Assembly: GCA_963835855.1 (NCBI GenBank)
Contig: CAWIHA010000013.1
Span: forward strand, 20,660 to 84,659
Source: CAWIHA01 sp963835855
Lineage (GTDB): Bacteria; Acidobacteriota; Terriglobia; Bryobacterales; Bryobacteraceae
Length of the DNA: 64,000 bases
Reading direction: 5' to 3'
Shown one piece after another: positions 16,412 to 25,896 of this stretch. The first letter of the stretch is position 1; each line of letters starts with the position of its first letter. Both the position numbers and the translations under genes were made by a program. The notes under the pieces were generated by a model. It was given only the letters and a program-made list of their open reading frames with translations, made no database searches and had not been told where the DNA came from.

Positions 16412-16743
16412 CCACGGGTGCCAGTGGCTGAATGTTTGGCCCTTTTTCGTGGCACGAAAAAAGCCGAGCGGCACGGGAGCGGACAGCGGCTCGCGAAGCC
16501 GTTTGCCATTGTGATCGTCGGTACCTGGTTTCGCAGCTTCTCCTATCGGTTTTTCTCGCGCCTGTGCTTTATGCGCTGGTGGCGCGCGGTGGCGACGCCC
16601 TCCAGGTCTAACATGTCATTGCGGTAGCACGGGGAGGCGATCTGGTGTACACTAACACGTTTGCGGGATCGCCAAGACGAATTCTGGACGAAGCCTGCCG
16701 GAAAACCGGAAGCAGAGTCTCGGCGCGTCCAGTCTGATGAGCG
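16412..16743. other. Non-coding stretch right of the element
   Basis: No convincing gene. An inverted repeat at 16438-16465 (GGC, TTTTTCGT, loop GGC, ACGAAAAA, GCC) lies where the original end of the tRNA-Phe transcript would have been before integration; it lacks a T-run after the stem and is only a possible terminator. The last 120 bp precede the glutamate-synthase-like operon and contain CCGGAAAACCGG, a small hairpin. A minus-strand open frame through this stretch has no protein-like features. Confidence 0.5.
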
Positions 16744-18198
16744 GTGGTGAGAATCGAGACGCCGCTCGGCGTCAACACCCGCGTTCATCCTCAACTCCGC
16801 ATAACTGACATGTATCAGCGTTACCACCTTGAGACGGGCACGGCGCCCGAGATCACGCCCTTTCCCAATCGCACGCGGGTAAAGGTCAGCAAGCCCGGCC
16901 TGGCCTGGCACCTAATCACTGAATTGATTCACCATCGCGGCAACCGCGAGATTGCCCTGAGCCGCCCCTGCCTTTATGGCGTCTTCTCCGGGCCGGTAGG
17001 GGGATTCGCTCCCCAGGACCGGCTGTGCGTGGGATGCCTCCGCTGCACGACGGAGTATCCGGAAATGGTGCGGGTCTACTTGAACCCCGACCGCCGGTCT
17101 CTCGGGGATTCCTACTATACGCCCCACTTGGTGGCCACGACCTATTACGAAGCGCGCACAGGGAGGATACCCGTGAAAGGCGCGGGCTACCGCGGCCGGT
17201 TCGGAGGTGAGGGCTGGGACGGGATGTGGACGGATATGTCTGAAATCGTCCGTCCGACGCGCGATGGCATCCACGGCCGGGAATTTATTTCGACCGCAGT
17301 GGATCTCGGCTGGAAGCCGCCGTTCCTCGTGTTCAACGAGCACGGGCGGGCGGCCGAAGCAACCTTCTCCGCCGTCACGATTCCCATACCCGTCCTGTTC
17401 GATGCCCCGCCAGCCTCGCTCGTTTCTGACACATTCGTGAAGATCCTTGCTGCCACGGCTGAAGCGGGACAAACGCTGGTCATCCTGCCCGCCCAGACGA
17501 TAAACCGGTTTGCGCTCCGAGGGTCGCACATCGTTCCACTTGTCAGGATGGCGGATGCGGATGCGCTCGAGCAATTCCAATTTGCGCCCCGCATGATCGA
17601 ACTGGATGGCTGGGATGAGGCATTCTTTCAACAGGTGCGGACGCGTTTTCCTGGGAGCATCATTTGTTTGCGCCAGGATTTTCCAACTCAGGAAGAACTT
17701 TCACGGCGCCTTCGTTCCGGGGTCCGCGCGTTTCACTTCCTGGCCGATTATCACGGAGTGGGGCGCGACGGGCGGTTCGTGTTGGACCTTATCCGCGAGG
17801 CTCACAAGTTTTTCGTTGACGCTGGATGCCGGGATGAGGTGACCCTTCTGGGGAGCGGTGGAATCATCGCAGGGGAACACGTTCCCAAGGCGATTATTTG
17901 CGGATTGGACGCGATCGCGCTCGACACGCCGCTTTTAGTGGCACTCCAAGCGGGATTTTCGGGTGAATGCGCCGGCCGTGAAACCAGCCGGTTTCGGTTG
18001 CCCAGAAGGCTGACGGTGGACTGGGGTGTCCGGCGAGTTACGAACTTAGTAGCTTCCTGGCGCGACCAACTGCTCGAAATCTTGGGAGCTATGGGCCTCC
18101 GGGAGGTCCGCCGGCTCCGGGGCGAGATGGGGCGCGCGATGTTTCAGAAGGATCTGGAGCGCGAGGCATTTTCCGGGATTGAGGGTTATGGCCAATAG
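16744..18198 (+). CDS. Glutamate-synthase-related FMN-domain protein (subunit 1)
   Basis: 484 residues with a GTG start (GTG at 16747 is equally possible). It resembles the FMN-binding barrel of glutamate synthases but is diverged: a CxxCxxC cluster near residues 95-101 (CVGCLRC), then GAGYRGRFGGEGWDGMW and DMSEIVRPTRDGIHGREF, which are typical of the glutamate-synthase-related group, and a late GSGGIIAGEHVPKAI phosphate-binding loop. The next gene carries the more canonical barrel, so this subunit may be structural or bind a flavin or Fe-S centre. The last 11 nt overlap the next gene. First of three coupled genes. Confidence 0.75.
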   Translation: MVRIETPLGVNTRVHPQLRITDMYQRYHLETGTAPEITPFPNRTRVKVSKPGLAWHLITELIHHRGNREIALSRPCLYGVFSGPVGGFAPQDRLCVGCLRCTTEYPEMVRVYLNPDRRSLGDSYYTPHLVATTYYEARTGRIPVKGAGYRGRFGGEGWDGMWTDMSEIVRPTRDGIHGREFISTAVDLGWKPPFLVFNEHGRAAEATFSAVTIPIPVLFDAPPASLVSDTFVKILAATAEAGQTLVILPAQTINRFALRGSHIVPLVRMADADALEQFQFAPRMIELDGWDEAFFQQVRTRFPGSIICLRQDFPTQEELSRRLRSGVRAFHFLADYHGVGRDGRFVLDLIREAHKFFVDAGCRDEVTLLGSGGIIAGEHVPKAIICGLDAIALDTPLLVALQAGFSGECAGRETSRFRLPRRLTVDWGVRRVTNLVASWRDQLLEILGAMGLREVRRLRGEMGRAMFQKDLEREAFSGIEGYGQ

Positions 18199-19507
18199 AG
18201 AGTTGACGGTCGAACAGCGTGTCGCCGAGAAACATATCAGACTTTTGCACCGGGGTTTTCACCTCTGGCCTGAATTGAAGTATGGCAAGATGCCTGCCCT
18301 GGGCGACTCCCGCTGGACCGCGGACCTGATTCTAGCCACTTGGGTACAAGCTGAAACCGGACGGCCGCCTGCCAATGGCCTGGAGTACCGGGTGGGTAAT
18401 TCCGGCGGCGGCTTCGATGTTCTCGATTTCAAGTTTCTTTCTGAAGATCGCTGGCTCCCTGGCGATGGAATGCCCAGTCTCTCCATCCCTCTCAATCGTA
18501 GGCCCTACGACCGGCGGATCGAGATCCCCATCTCCTGTTACGGGGGTGGGATGTCATATGGTTCGATCAGCGAGCAGGTCATGGTCTCCAGAGCCCGGGC
18601 CGCCCAGGCTTGGAACACTTTCACTTCAACCGGCGAGGGAGGCTATCCGGAATCGCTCCTCCCCTATGCGGATCATGTGATCACGCAGGTTGCCACCGGC
18701 ATGTTCGGGGTTAGGGAAGAGACAATTCAGTGCGCTCCGATCATCGAATTCAAGTATGCGCAGGGAGCCAAGCCTGGTCTGGGAGGCCATCTGCTGGGCG
18801 ACAAGGTGACAGCGAGCGTGGCCACGATGCGGGAGTCGCTTCCCTGGGTCAGTCTCTTCTCGCCCTTTCCGTTTCACAGTGTCTATTCAGTCGAGGACCA
18901 CAAGAAGCACGTCGATTGGGTCAAGACGATCAATCCCGAGGCGCTGGTGTCGGTGAAAGTCTCGACGCCCACGGATGTGGATATGGTAGCGGTGGGGAGT
19001 TACTACGCCGGGGCGCACATTATTCACATTGACGGAAGTTACGGCGGCACTGGCGCAGCGCCCGAGATCGCCAAAAAGACCATCGCCATGCCGATCGAGT
19101 TTGCGATCCCCAAGGTCCACAGGTGTCTGGTCCAAGAGGGCATTCGGCACGAGGTCACGATCATGGCGAGCGGCGGGATTCGCACAGCCTACGACATCGC
19201 CAAAGTGATCGCTTTAGGCGCGGATGGAGCCGTCCTGGGCACCACGGAGCTGGTCGCGCTAGGGTGCACCCGGTGCGCCAATTGCGAGCGCGGCCGGGGG
19301 TGTCCCTTCGGGCTGACGACCACCGATCAGGAACTCTCGCGGCTGGTCGAAGTAGATTGGGGCGCCGAGCGGCTCAGCAACCTGTATCGGTCCTTCCAGC
19401 AACAACTCTGCGAGATACTGCGCCGGCTCGGGCTCAGCAGTATTCGCGATCTGGTGGGCAGGACCGACTTACTCGTTTATCGTGGCCAAGCGGGAGCGGC
19501 GCGATGA
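18188..19507 (+). CDS. Glutamate synthase FMN-binding domain protein (subunit 2)
   Basis: 439 residues from the ATG at 18188; a TTG 9 nt earlier is possible. Contains the GltB central/FMN barrel: MSYGSISEQVMVSRARAA, GTFxSTGEGGY-like block (NTFTSTGEGGY), QGAKPGLGGHL, VSVKVS, HIDGSYGGTGAAP, MASGGIRTAYDIAK and GADGAVLGT. A cysteine cluster CTRCANCERGRGCPFG near residue 363 matches the position of the 3Fe-4S cysteines of GltB. This subunit should turn 2-oxoglutarate plus ammonia into glutamate, or an amine into an N-alkyl glutamate in Mgs-like relatives. Overlaps both neighbours (11 and 4 nt). Confidence 0.88.
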   Translation: MANRELTVEQRVAEKHIRLLHRGFHLWPELKYGKMPALGDSRWTADLILATWVQAETGRPPANGLEYRVGNSGGGFDVLDFKFLSEDRWLPGDGMPSLSIPLNRRPYDRRIEIPISCYGGGMSYGSISEQVMVSRARAAQAWNTFTSTGEGGYPESLLPYADHVITQVATGMFGVREETIQCAPIIEFKYAQGAKPGLGGHLLGDKVTASVATMRESLPWVSLFSPFPFHSVYSVEDHKKHVDWVKTINPEALVSVKVSTPTDVDMVAVGSYYAGAHIIHIDGSYGGTGAAPEIAKKTIAMPIEFAIPKVHRCLVQEGIRHEVTIMASGGIRTAYDIAKVIALGADGAVLGTTELVALGCTRCANCERGRGCPFGLTTTDQELSRLVEVDWGAERLSNLYRSFQQQLCEILRRLGLSSIRDLVGRTDLLVYRGQAGAAR

Positions 19508-22101
19508 TCGAACGGGAAATCGTCGGGAAGATTCTTAAGTCCAGGGAGTTGCTCGTTCCCGAACGTTCCGGGGCCCTAGGCCCGCGCAAGGGTGAGGCTG
19601 AGGGAGGGTGCGGCGTCATCGGGATCGCTTCGAGCGAAAAGATTCCAGCGCGCCATCTCTTGCAGGCTTTGATACAGATGCGCAACCGGGGCAACGGCAA
19701 GGGAGGCGGTATCGCTGCGGTAGGACTTCTACCTGAGGAACTTGGTGTTACCCAGGAGATTCTGGAGAACGACTACCTGCTCAGCATCGCCTATCTCGAC
19801 AGCCGCGCCCGGCCGGAAGTCGAACGAGGATTTATCGAACCTGCCTTTGAGGTCGATCACGTTCGCTCCCTCCCGTCGAATGATGACTTGGATGGCCAAC
19901 GGCTCGAGCCAAGACCGCCGGAAGTCTCTCAGTATTTCGTTCGGGTGAGGCCCGAAACCATCGAAGCCTTCAAGAAGAGCAATGGCCTGGACGCGGTGAT
20001 GAAGCCGCGGCAGCCTTCGGGCCGTATTGAGGATGAGATTGTTTACCAGAACAGCTACCGCTTGAACCGCGCGTTTTATGGTTCAACCGGCGAGAAACGA
20101 GCCTTCGTTCTGTCGCACGGCAAGAACATGCTCGTGCTCAAGATGGTCGGCTACGGCGACGACGTGATTCGCCACTACCAACTGGAGGACTTACACGCAC
20201 ATGTTTGGATCGGTCATCATCGCTACCCGACCAAGGGCAAGGTCTGGCATCCGGGCGGTGCGCACCCCTTTGTCGGGCTCCACGAGGCCCTGGTGCACAA
20301 TGGCGACTTCGCCAACTATGCCTCCATCTGTGAGTACCTCGCGCAGCGAAATATCTACCCACTCTTTTTGACGGATACCGAGGTTTCCGCGCTGGTCTTC
20401 GATCTCCTCCACAGGACCTACGCTTATCCGCTCGAGTATGTGATCGAGTCTTTGGCGCCCACGACGGAGCGGGACTTCACGCTGCTCCCACAGGACAAGC
20501 AAGAGATCTACCGCCTGTTACAGACCGTGCACATTCATGGCTCGCCCGATGGGCCCTGGTTTTTCCTCATCGCCCAATCCGCGCAGTCCGAGCGGACCTG
20601 CCGCCTCATCGGCATTACCGACACCAGCATGTTGCGGCCGCAAGTGTTCGCTCTGCAACAAGGTCCGGTCTCGATCGGCTTTGCAGCCTCGGAGAAGCAG
20701 GCCATCGATGCGGCGCTGGAGAGTTTGGCTCTGGAGGATCCGCGGTTCTGGGGGCGCGCCGACCGCTACTGGAACGCGCGCGGGGGCAGTCACACCGACG
20801 GCGGGGCCTTCATTTTTACTGTTCAGCCGGATGGGAATGGCGCTGCTACGCTCTCATGTACGGACAAATTCGGCCGCACCGTCCAGGCTAACATGACGCA
20901 GAAGCCGTACACCGGAAGCCCGCCGGCCTTGGGCTCCTCCTTGACGCTCCCGGCTGTTCCCGCCCCTGAGCTGTTCGCATGGGTCAAGGATCAGCTATTG
21001 CACCGTGATTACGAAGAGCTGCTCGCGTTTCTGAAAGCGTTGGAAGGCGCTGCGGAGGAAGATGATGGCCGCAGGCGGGCGCTCGATACCCTCACACTCC
21101 TCATGGACCGCCGCTACCCCACCGGCTCGATGCGGCGAAGCAGCCTGCTTTCGCTGTTCGATCGAAGCTTCGCCAGGATCGTCGATTCCATTCGCAGATC
21201 CCCCTCCGCGGCCTACGGCTTCTTCGGCGCGGACGGCCCCTCGCCAAGCCCCGCCGGCCCGGCACAGACGCTCGTCATCGATGCTCGCGGGTTCGCTGTG
21301 GAAGGGGAGTACTCGCTGGCGCGTGAAATCGTGCGGCTATACCAAGGCGGGTTTCGAAGAATCATCGTGGCTCACTCCAAAGGCCACCGGTTCATCGCGA
21401 ATGGGCTGGGACACGACACCAGAGGCGTGCGCATTGACGTTTACGGTTCCTCTGGTGATTACCTTGCCTCAGGGATTGACGGCGCGGAGGTATTCGTGCA
21501 CGGCGACGCGCAGGATCAACTGGCGCAGATTATGAAAGACGGAAAACTCGTCGTGTACGGCAATGTGGGCCAGACCTTTCTTTACGCGGGCAAAGGTGGA
21601 GAAGCCTATGTGCTAGGCAGTGCGGCAGGCCGGCCGCTCATCAACGCCGTGGGCAAGCCTCGCGTGGTAATCAACGGAACCTGCCTTGATTACCTGGCCG
21701 AGTCTTTCATGGCCGGAGATCCATTGGAAGGCGGCGGGTTTGTGATCGTCAACGGCATCGCCTTTGACGACGAAGGCCGAATCATCGACTTGGATACACC
21801 CTACCCCGGCGGCAACTTGTTCTCGCTGGCCTCGGGTGGGGCGATTTACATCCGCGATCCCCACGGCCTGGTTTCCGAAGAACAACTGAACGGCGGCGAG
21901 TTTGCCCCGCTCGAAGAACGCGATTGGGCCGTCGTCAGCCCCCGCCTGGAAGAAAATGAGCGGCTCTTCGGTATTCCCGTAACGCGCCTGCTCGAAGTTA
22001 ACGGAGAGATCCGTCCTCCCGAACGGGTCTACCGGAAGATCCGCCCGCGCGCGATCGCGGCGCTCCAGGCCGAGGAGGCCTGGACGAAGATGCACGCCTA
22101 G
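19504..22101 (+). CDS. Glutamine amidotransferase fused to GltB-type GXGXG domain (subunit 3)
   Basis: 865 residues from the ATG at 19504, which overlaps the previous stop (ATGA); the long frame before it is a shadow of the upstream gene. Residues about 36-470 are a class II amidotransferase: CGVIGIAS with Cys 37 as the expected nucleophile after removal of a propeptide, HNGDFANY and TDTEVSALVFDLL. Residues about 600-830 are the right-handed helix of GltB: VYGSSGDYLASGIDGAEV, YGNVGQTFLYAGKGGEAYVLGSA. Canonical GltB is amidotransferase-FMN-GXGXG in one chain; here the FMN part is separate and the two ends are fused. No GltD-like reductase is nearby. Confidence 0.85.
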   Translation: MIEREIVGKILKSRELLVPERSGALGPRKGEAEGGCGVIGIASSEKIPARHLLQALIQMRNRGNGKGGGIAAVGLLPEELGVTQEILENDYLLSIAYLDSRARPEVERGFIEPAFEVDHVRSLPSNDDLDGQRLEPRPPEVSQYFVRVRPETIEAFKKSNGLDAVMKPRQPSGRIEDEIVYQNSYRLNRAFYGSTGEKRAFVLSHGKNMLVLKMVGYGDDVIRHYQLEDLHAHVWIGHHRYPTKGKVWHPGGAHPFVGLHEALVHNGDFANYASICEYLAQRNIYPLFLTDTEVSALVFDLLHRTYAYPLEYVIESLAPTTERDFTLLPQDKQEIYRLLQTVHIHGSPDGPWFFLIAQSAQSERTCRLIGITDTSMLRPQVFALQQGPVSIGFAASEKQAIDAALESLALEDPRFWGRADRYWNARGGSHTDGGAFIFTVQPDGNGAATLSCTDKFGRTVQANMTQKPYTGSPPALGSSLTLPAVPAPELFAWVKDQLLHRDYEELLAFLKALEGAAEEDDGRRRALDTLTLLMDRRYPTGSMRRSSLLSLFDRSFARIVDSIRRSPSAAYGFFGADGPSPSPAGPAQTLVIDARGFAVEGEYSLAREIVRLYQGGFRRIIVAHSKGHRFIANGLGHDTRGVRIDVYGSSGDYLASGIDGAEVFVHGDAQDQLAQIMKDGKLVVYGNVGQTFLYAGKGGEAYVLGSAAGRPLINAVGKPRVVINGTCLDYLAESFMAGDPLEGGGFVIVNGIAFDDEGRIIDLDTPYPGGNLFSLASGGAIYIRDPHGLVSEEQLNGGEFAPLEERDWAVVSPRLEENERLFGIPVTRLLEVNGEIRPPERVYRKIRPRAIAALQAEEAWTKMHA

Positions 22102-22103
22102 CG

Positions 22104-22309
22104 CCGGTCTGATCAATCCTCGAAGCGGTCTCGAACGCCATCGTCCTGTCCCGCGCGCCGTCCATATCGCCGCCGTCCAATATCCTGCAAATCCCCAGGG
22201 CGAGATCGATGAGTTGGAGGCAGTCAAAACACACTCGCCGTCCTGGTACGCCACACTCTTCAGGGCAGGCCGGCGGACGCCCTCGTTTCGGCTTCTGTTT
22301 TGCAGGCAT
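22104..22309 (-). CDS. Small Cys-rich hypothetical protein
   Basis: Minus-strand frame starting MPAKQKPKRGRPPACPEECG, with a KRGRP AT-hook-like motif, a CxxxC and a CxxC pair that could bind zinc, and a helix LIDLALGICRILDGG. The frame runs on into the end of the glutamate-synthase gene to 21998, where it is surely only a shadow, so the true 3' end is unclear. Composition looks protein-like in the first 60 residues. No family recognised. Confidence 0.3.
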
Positions 22310-22370
22310 CGACTCAGTTTAAACCATAAGGCACCCTACAAGGTGGACATCGCTCGCAATGGGCGGGCCC

Positions 22371-23915
22371 TCACCAGCTCGTAACGGTTGCTCCGCTTGG
22401 CTCTCCCGCCCGCAATGCGCGAATACAAAGCCGCTCCGCGCCGCACGGATAAACCTGATAAAGCGGCAAGTCGCGCTGCTTCACCATGTACGTTCCCTTT
22501 TGCAGATCGAAGCTGTCCCGATACTCATACACGACAATTGGATTTTCGGCCACCGCACGGAGGCCGAAGTGGCCCGTGGACGGCTCGTAATTGCCGTAGC
22601 TGAAGCAGCGGCCGATGCACGCCCGGTCGATCATGTGAGTGAGAGGATCGATGCGAATGTTCGGTGGTGCTATCAGGCCGCTTACTACCCGCTGCCCCGG
22701 CGGCAGTGTACTCACCGCGGCGTCCATCCTGTCCTCGATGCGGTTGAGCGCGTGTTCATCGGCGTAAACAAAGCAGAAATAAACGGCCGCGAGGACGGCC
22801 AGCGCAGCTTTCAGCGCCCTAGGCGGATTTGCACTCCCCAGTACAATGCAGACCGAGACGGCCGTAGCGAGCGACATGCGATCCGCGATGTACGTGAGCG
22901 CATGCCGATAGGCCGGGAACCGGATAGCAGCCGGGATCAATAGCACGCCGGCAGCCGTCAGGAGTGCCACTTGAAAGGGAAGACCTCTAATAACTGCGGC
23001 AATACCCTTCTCGGTGACGAGTTGCATGAAGAGCAAGATGCCAACGAGCAGCAGGCAAGCTGAAAGCAGCAGGTACTTCGGGCCGTAGATCCATACCTGG
23101 TCTGCACCCGTGACCAGGAAGATTGGTCGAACCCCCGTGTACGTGGTGAAATGCGTGACCAAAAAGAGCCGGAGCGCGACAATGGCAGCCAGCGCAGCCC
23201 CCGCAAGGAGAACCCGGCGCGAGATCCTTCGGGCTAGCCAGACATACACGATGACCGAAATCGCCCATGTAGCCGCCAGCGCCTGTGCCAATGTGGCAAC
23301 AACCAGGAGTGGAACGGCGGCCAAGCGTGCAATCCGTCTATCGCTCCAGAGCGCCGCAAACGCCCAGAAGCAGCACCCCATGGAGAAGTAGAAATTGAAA
23401 AATCCCGCGTGGAACACCCAGCCGTAACTCAGCATGGCGAAACAGGGCATCAGGAACCACTGTTGCCGCCCTATTACGGCGCGCGCCAGCGCCACCGCTC
23501 CCCAGAAGAAGATTTCCACTGCAACGGCGACAAGCACCCGCTGCGCAACGTCCCTGCCAAAAACCCACGTAAGCGATCCTAGCGCGGTGTCGAAGCCAAG
23601 GTTCGTCCATGGAACAGCCAGCGCCAGGCCCTGCGTTTTCCCCTGTTCGACCAGGGACGCAAGCCAGGCGTTGTAGACATGGCTTGACAGATCGCCGGCC
23701 TGGATTCTGGACTGCCAAAAGCACGGAAGCGCCACCACCGCCGACGCGACCAAGATGAACCAGGGGCCTCCGGGATTGAGTCGTGACCACGTTCGTTGCC
23801 GTGTTTCGGAACTCGCTGCCTTCCGAAGCCGCATGATAAGAGACCAGCGTTCGGGCACGCTTGAGACCGAATCGTTCATCTGCTGGAGCATATCATCTGG
23901 GCAGCGGAGGGTCAA
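22371..23915 (-). CDS. Polytopic membrane protein, GT-C-like
   Basis: 514 residues at most; MNDSVSSV at 23879 is a likely alternative start. About ten to eleven hydrophobic helices from residue 50 to 395, with a first periplasmic loop QSRIQAGDLSSHVYNAWLA that has the acidic residue after the first helix found in GT-C glycosyltransferases, and a soluble C-terminal domain of about 115 residues. It could transfer or flip lipid-linked sugars. It lies downstream of and in the same direction as the glycosyltransferase operon, after a 146 bp gap, so membership is plausible but not certain. No specific family recognised. Confidence 0.7.
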   Translation of the reverse strand: MTLRCPDDMLQQMNDSVSSVPERWSLIMRLRKAASSETRQRTWSRLNPGGPWFILVASAVVALPCFWQSRIQAGDLSSHVYNAWLASLVEQGKTQGLALAVPWTNLGFDTALGSLTWVFGRDVAQRVLVAVAVEIFFWGAVALARAVIGRQQWFLMPCFAMLSYGWVFHAGFFNFYFSMGCCFWAFAALWSDRRIARLAAVPLLVVATLAQALAATWAISVIVYVWLARRISRRVLLAGAALAAIVALRLFLVTHFTTYTGVRPIFLVTGADQVWIYGPKYLLLSACLLLVGILLFMQLVTEKGIAAVIRGLPFQVALLTAAGVLLIPAAIRFPAYRHALTYIADRMSLATAVSVCIVLGSANPPRALKAALAVLAAVYFCFVYADEHALNRIEDRMDAAVSTLPPGQRVVSGLIAPPNIRIDPLTHMIDRACIGRCFSYGNYEPSTGHFGLRAVAENPIVVYEYRDSFDLQKGTYMVKQRDLPLYQVYPCGAERLCIRALRAGEPSGATVTSW

Positions 23916-24061
23916 GGAAAACTAAGGTCCACGTGCAGCGGCGGTCAATATTCGATTTGATTTCGCATCTTCGGCAGTACGCCAGCCTTTGGTGGAGCTG
24001 AAGGCCAACCTGTTTTTCATCTTCGTGATCGAGGAGCTAGCACAAGCATGGGCAACGCGCG

Positions 24062-25204
24062 CTACGCGTTTCGGCCGGCGAAACGGCGGAATGCGGAACG
24101 CGCCAACTGAGCCGGCAGCTCCCAGGCATGTTCCAGCTCGAAGGCGAACTGCAGGTGGCGTGCGAACCCGGCCGAGTGTAGCAGCGGCGATGAGCCGACC
24201 AGCGAGCGGCGCCACGGCGCATAAAACGTCAGCAGATCTTGCCATGCCGTGCGAGACGCGAAAGGATCGCAGTGGCGGGCGAACTCCGCTTCTGTAACGG
24301 TGCCGGCCGGGGCGCGCTCCAGCTCACCAATCACCTCCAAAGGCACGGGCGCGCTGACTACCGATCGCAGCACGGCAAGGGCGCGGTGCACGTAAGGCAC
24401 GACATCGAACGCGCGGGCCGTCCGAGTCAGGCGCTCCCAATCCACACCGGATGAGGAGCGGAGCAGCAACACAGCATCGGCGATCCAACGGACCGGCGGA
24501 ACTGGGCTCCATACAATCCCGTGCGCGCAGATCTCGAGCAGGTGTTCGGTCGCATGGCAGGTCTGCATGGGAGCGCCCAGGAACTCAATCGGCTCGGCGT
24601 GCTTCCAAAATACTTCATCGAACGCGGGGTGACAGCATAGGTTGAGCGCGTGCCAGTGGACATCGACACGCCCGCCCGTGGGATTCTCATAGTCGATGGC
24701 GTGGCGGAACCGGAAGAAGCTCTCCCGCAGCGACCGGGGCCGCCAATAGAGCGGCCGCCAGCCCGTCGCTTCCAGTTTCCGGCAAAGCGCACGGGCGTGA
24801 GAAACGGGAACGAGAATGTCGATGTCGCGCATCGGGCGGCAGCCGGTGTCCGGGTAAACGCTCGAAGCCAGCGCCGCGCCCTTTAGCAACAGCATCGGGG
24901 TTCCGCTGGCGCGCAGTTCCTCGAGCAACGGCCGCACCTGGCCAAAAAAGACTTGATTCTTCGACCAGGAGTGGCGGTGCAGGCCTTTCAACGTGTTCAA
25001 GCGCGTGCCGGCGTAGCCCTGTGCGGACAGATTGCGGTAGACCAGCGGGAGCAAGCGGTAGGATCCTTCATCAGGGCGGTCCAGACCATACTCGCGGTCC
25101 CACTTCTCCCAGGCTGCGATGGCGCCTGTGCCCTCGCCTAATGCGGCATTGAGCAGAAGCATCTGTCCCGGCGTGGGCAAGCAGCCGTTGGCAGCGCCGC
25201 TCAC
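24062..25204 (-). CDS. Nucleotidyltransferase family protein (NTP_transf_5-like)
   Basis: 380 residues with a GTG start at 25204, chosen because GTGA overlaps the stop of the preceding gene; the longer frame has an Arg/Pro-rich N-terminus of a shadow. LLLKGAALASSVYPDTGCRPMRDIDILV near 120-147 holds the GS-like loop and DxD pair of the nucleotidyltransferase fold; the later DVHWHALN block is typical of the group (PF14907). Members are found with PqqD-like and HprK-like proteins in peptide-modification and cell-surface clusters. Last gene of the coupled run of six. Confidence 0.82.
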   Translation of the reverse strand: MSGAANGCLPTPGQMLLLNAALGEGTGAIAAWEKWDREYGLDRPDEGSYRLLPLVYRNLSAQGYAGTRLNTLKGLHRHSWSKNQVFFGQVRPLLEELRASGTPMLLLKGAALASSVYPDTGCRPMRDIDILVPVSHARALCRKLEATGWRPLYWRPRSLRESFFRFRHAIDYENPTGGRVDVHWHALNLCCHPAFDEVFWKHAEPIEFLGAPMQTCHATEHLLEICAHGIVWSPVPPVRWIADAVLLLRSSSGVDWERLTRTARAFDVVPYVHRALAVLRSVVSAPVPLEVIGELERAPAGTVTEAEFARHCDPFASRTAWQDLLTFYAPWRRSLVGSSPLLHSAGFARHLQFAFELEHAWELPAQLARSAFRRFAGRNA

Positions 25205-25896
25205 GAGTGCTCCTGGGAAGACGCAGCGCGCCGGCGCCGCTCGAGCGCAGCCCGGACCACCGTGGCGTAATCGGTCCGGGCGGCCCTTTCGCGAATGCCG
25301 GTGTTGGAGTGGTGAATGCGGCGGCGCAGAACGGGTTCGGGGAGAACGCTGCTGTGCAAACCCAATTCGCAGGCTCGCGCATACCAGTCGATGAACTCGC
25401 CCACGCGCAGATCGGTGCGGAACCATCCGACCCGGTGAAACGCATCCATGCGAATGAGCGCGGCGCCTGGCGCCAGGCCCGATGCCGGCGGGCTTTCGAT
25501 TACTTGCCCGCCAGCGGCGGTCCGGAATTCGACGACTTGCCCGAAGACCATGTCCAGCGAGGCATCTTCGGTGAGCAGGCTTACTTGCCGCGACAATTTG
25601 CCGGGTGTCCAGAGATCGTCCGCATCGATGAAGGCGAGAAGCTCACCGCGCGCCGAAGCGATCGCATTGTTACGGGCGGCGCCGATGCCGCCATGGGCTT
25701 GAGCGATAACCCGCACGGGCGGCCCAAACGAGCGCGCGATATCTCGCGTGCCGTCCGAGGAGCCGTCATCGGCGACGATCACATCGATGGGCCGGTAATC
25801 CTGCTCGAGCACGCTTCGGAGGGCTTCCGCGATGAACGCAGCCGCATTGTATGCCGGGACGACGACGCTGACAAGCGGCGCTTGGCCTTCAGTCAT
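25201..25896 (-). CDS. Glycosyltransferase family 2 protein (c)
   Basis: 231 residues from the ATG at 25896 (MTEGQAPLVSVVVPAYN), which overlaps the upstream gene by 8 nt. GT-A fold with VSVVVPAYNAAAFIAEAL, VADDGSSDGT and the metal-binding DADDLW. The C-terminal part, with HHSNTGI and an Arg-rich end, matches its two upstream paralogs (HESNMT, HGSNMT). Uses a nucleotide sugar; acceptor unknown. It differs from the other two in replacing the Phe of PCFN by Tyr and in lacking the MTRK/G sequence, so it may use another donor. Confidence 0.88.
   Translation of the reverse strand: MTEGQAPLVSVVVPAYNAAAFIAEALRSVLEQDYRPIDVIVADDGSSDGTRDIARSFGPPVRVIAQAHGGIGAARNNAIASARGELLAFIDADDLWTPGKLSRQVSLLTEDASLDMVFGQVVEFRTAAGGQVIESPPASGLAPGAALIRMDAFHRVGWFRTDLRVGEFIDWYARACELGLHSSVLPEPVLRRRIHHSNTGIRERAARTDYATVVRAALERRRRAASSQEHS

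Noticed and set aside
16543..16911. Minus-strand open frame of 122 codons upstream of the glutamate-synthase operon
   Set aside because: Composition is Arg/Ser-rich without conserved-looking motifs and it overlaps the start of a well-supported gene on the other strand.
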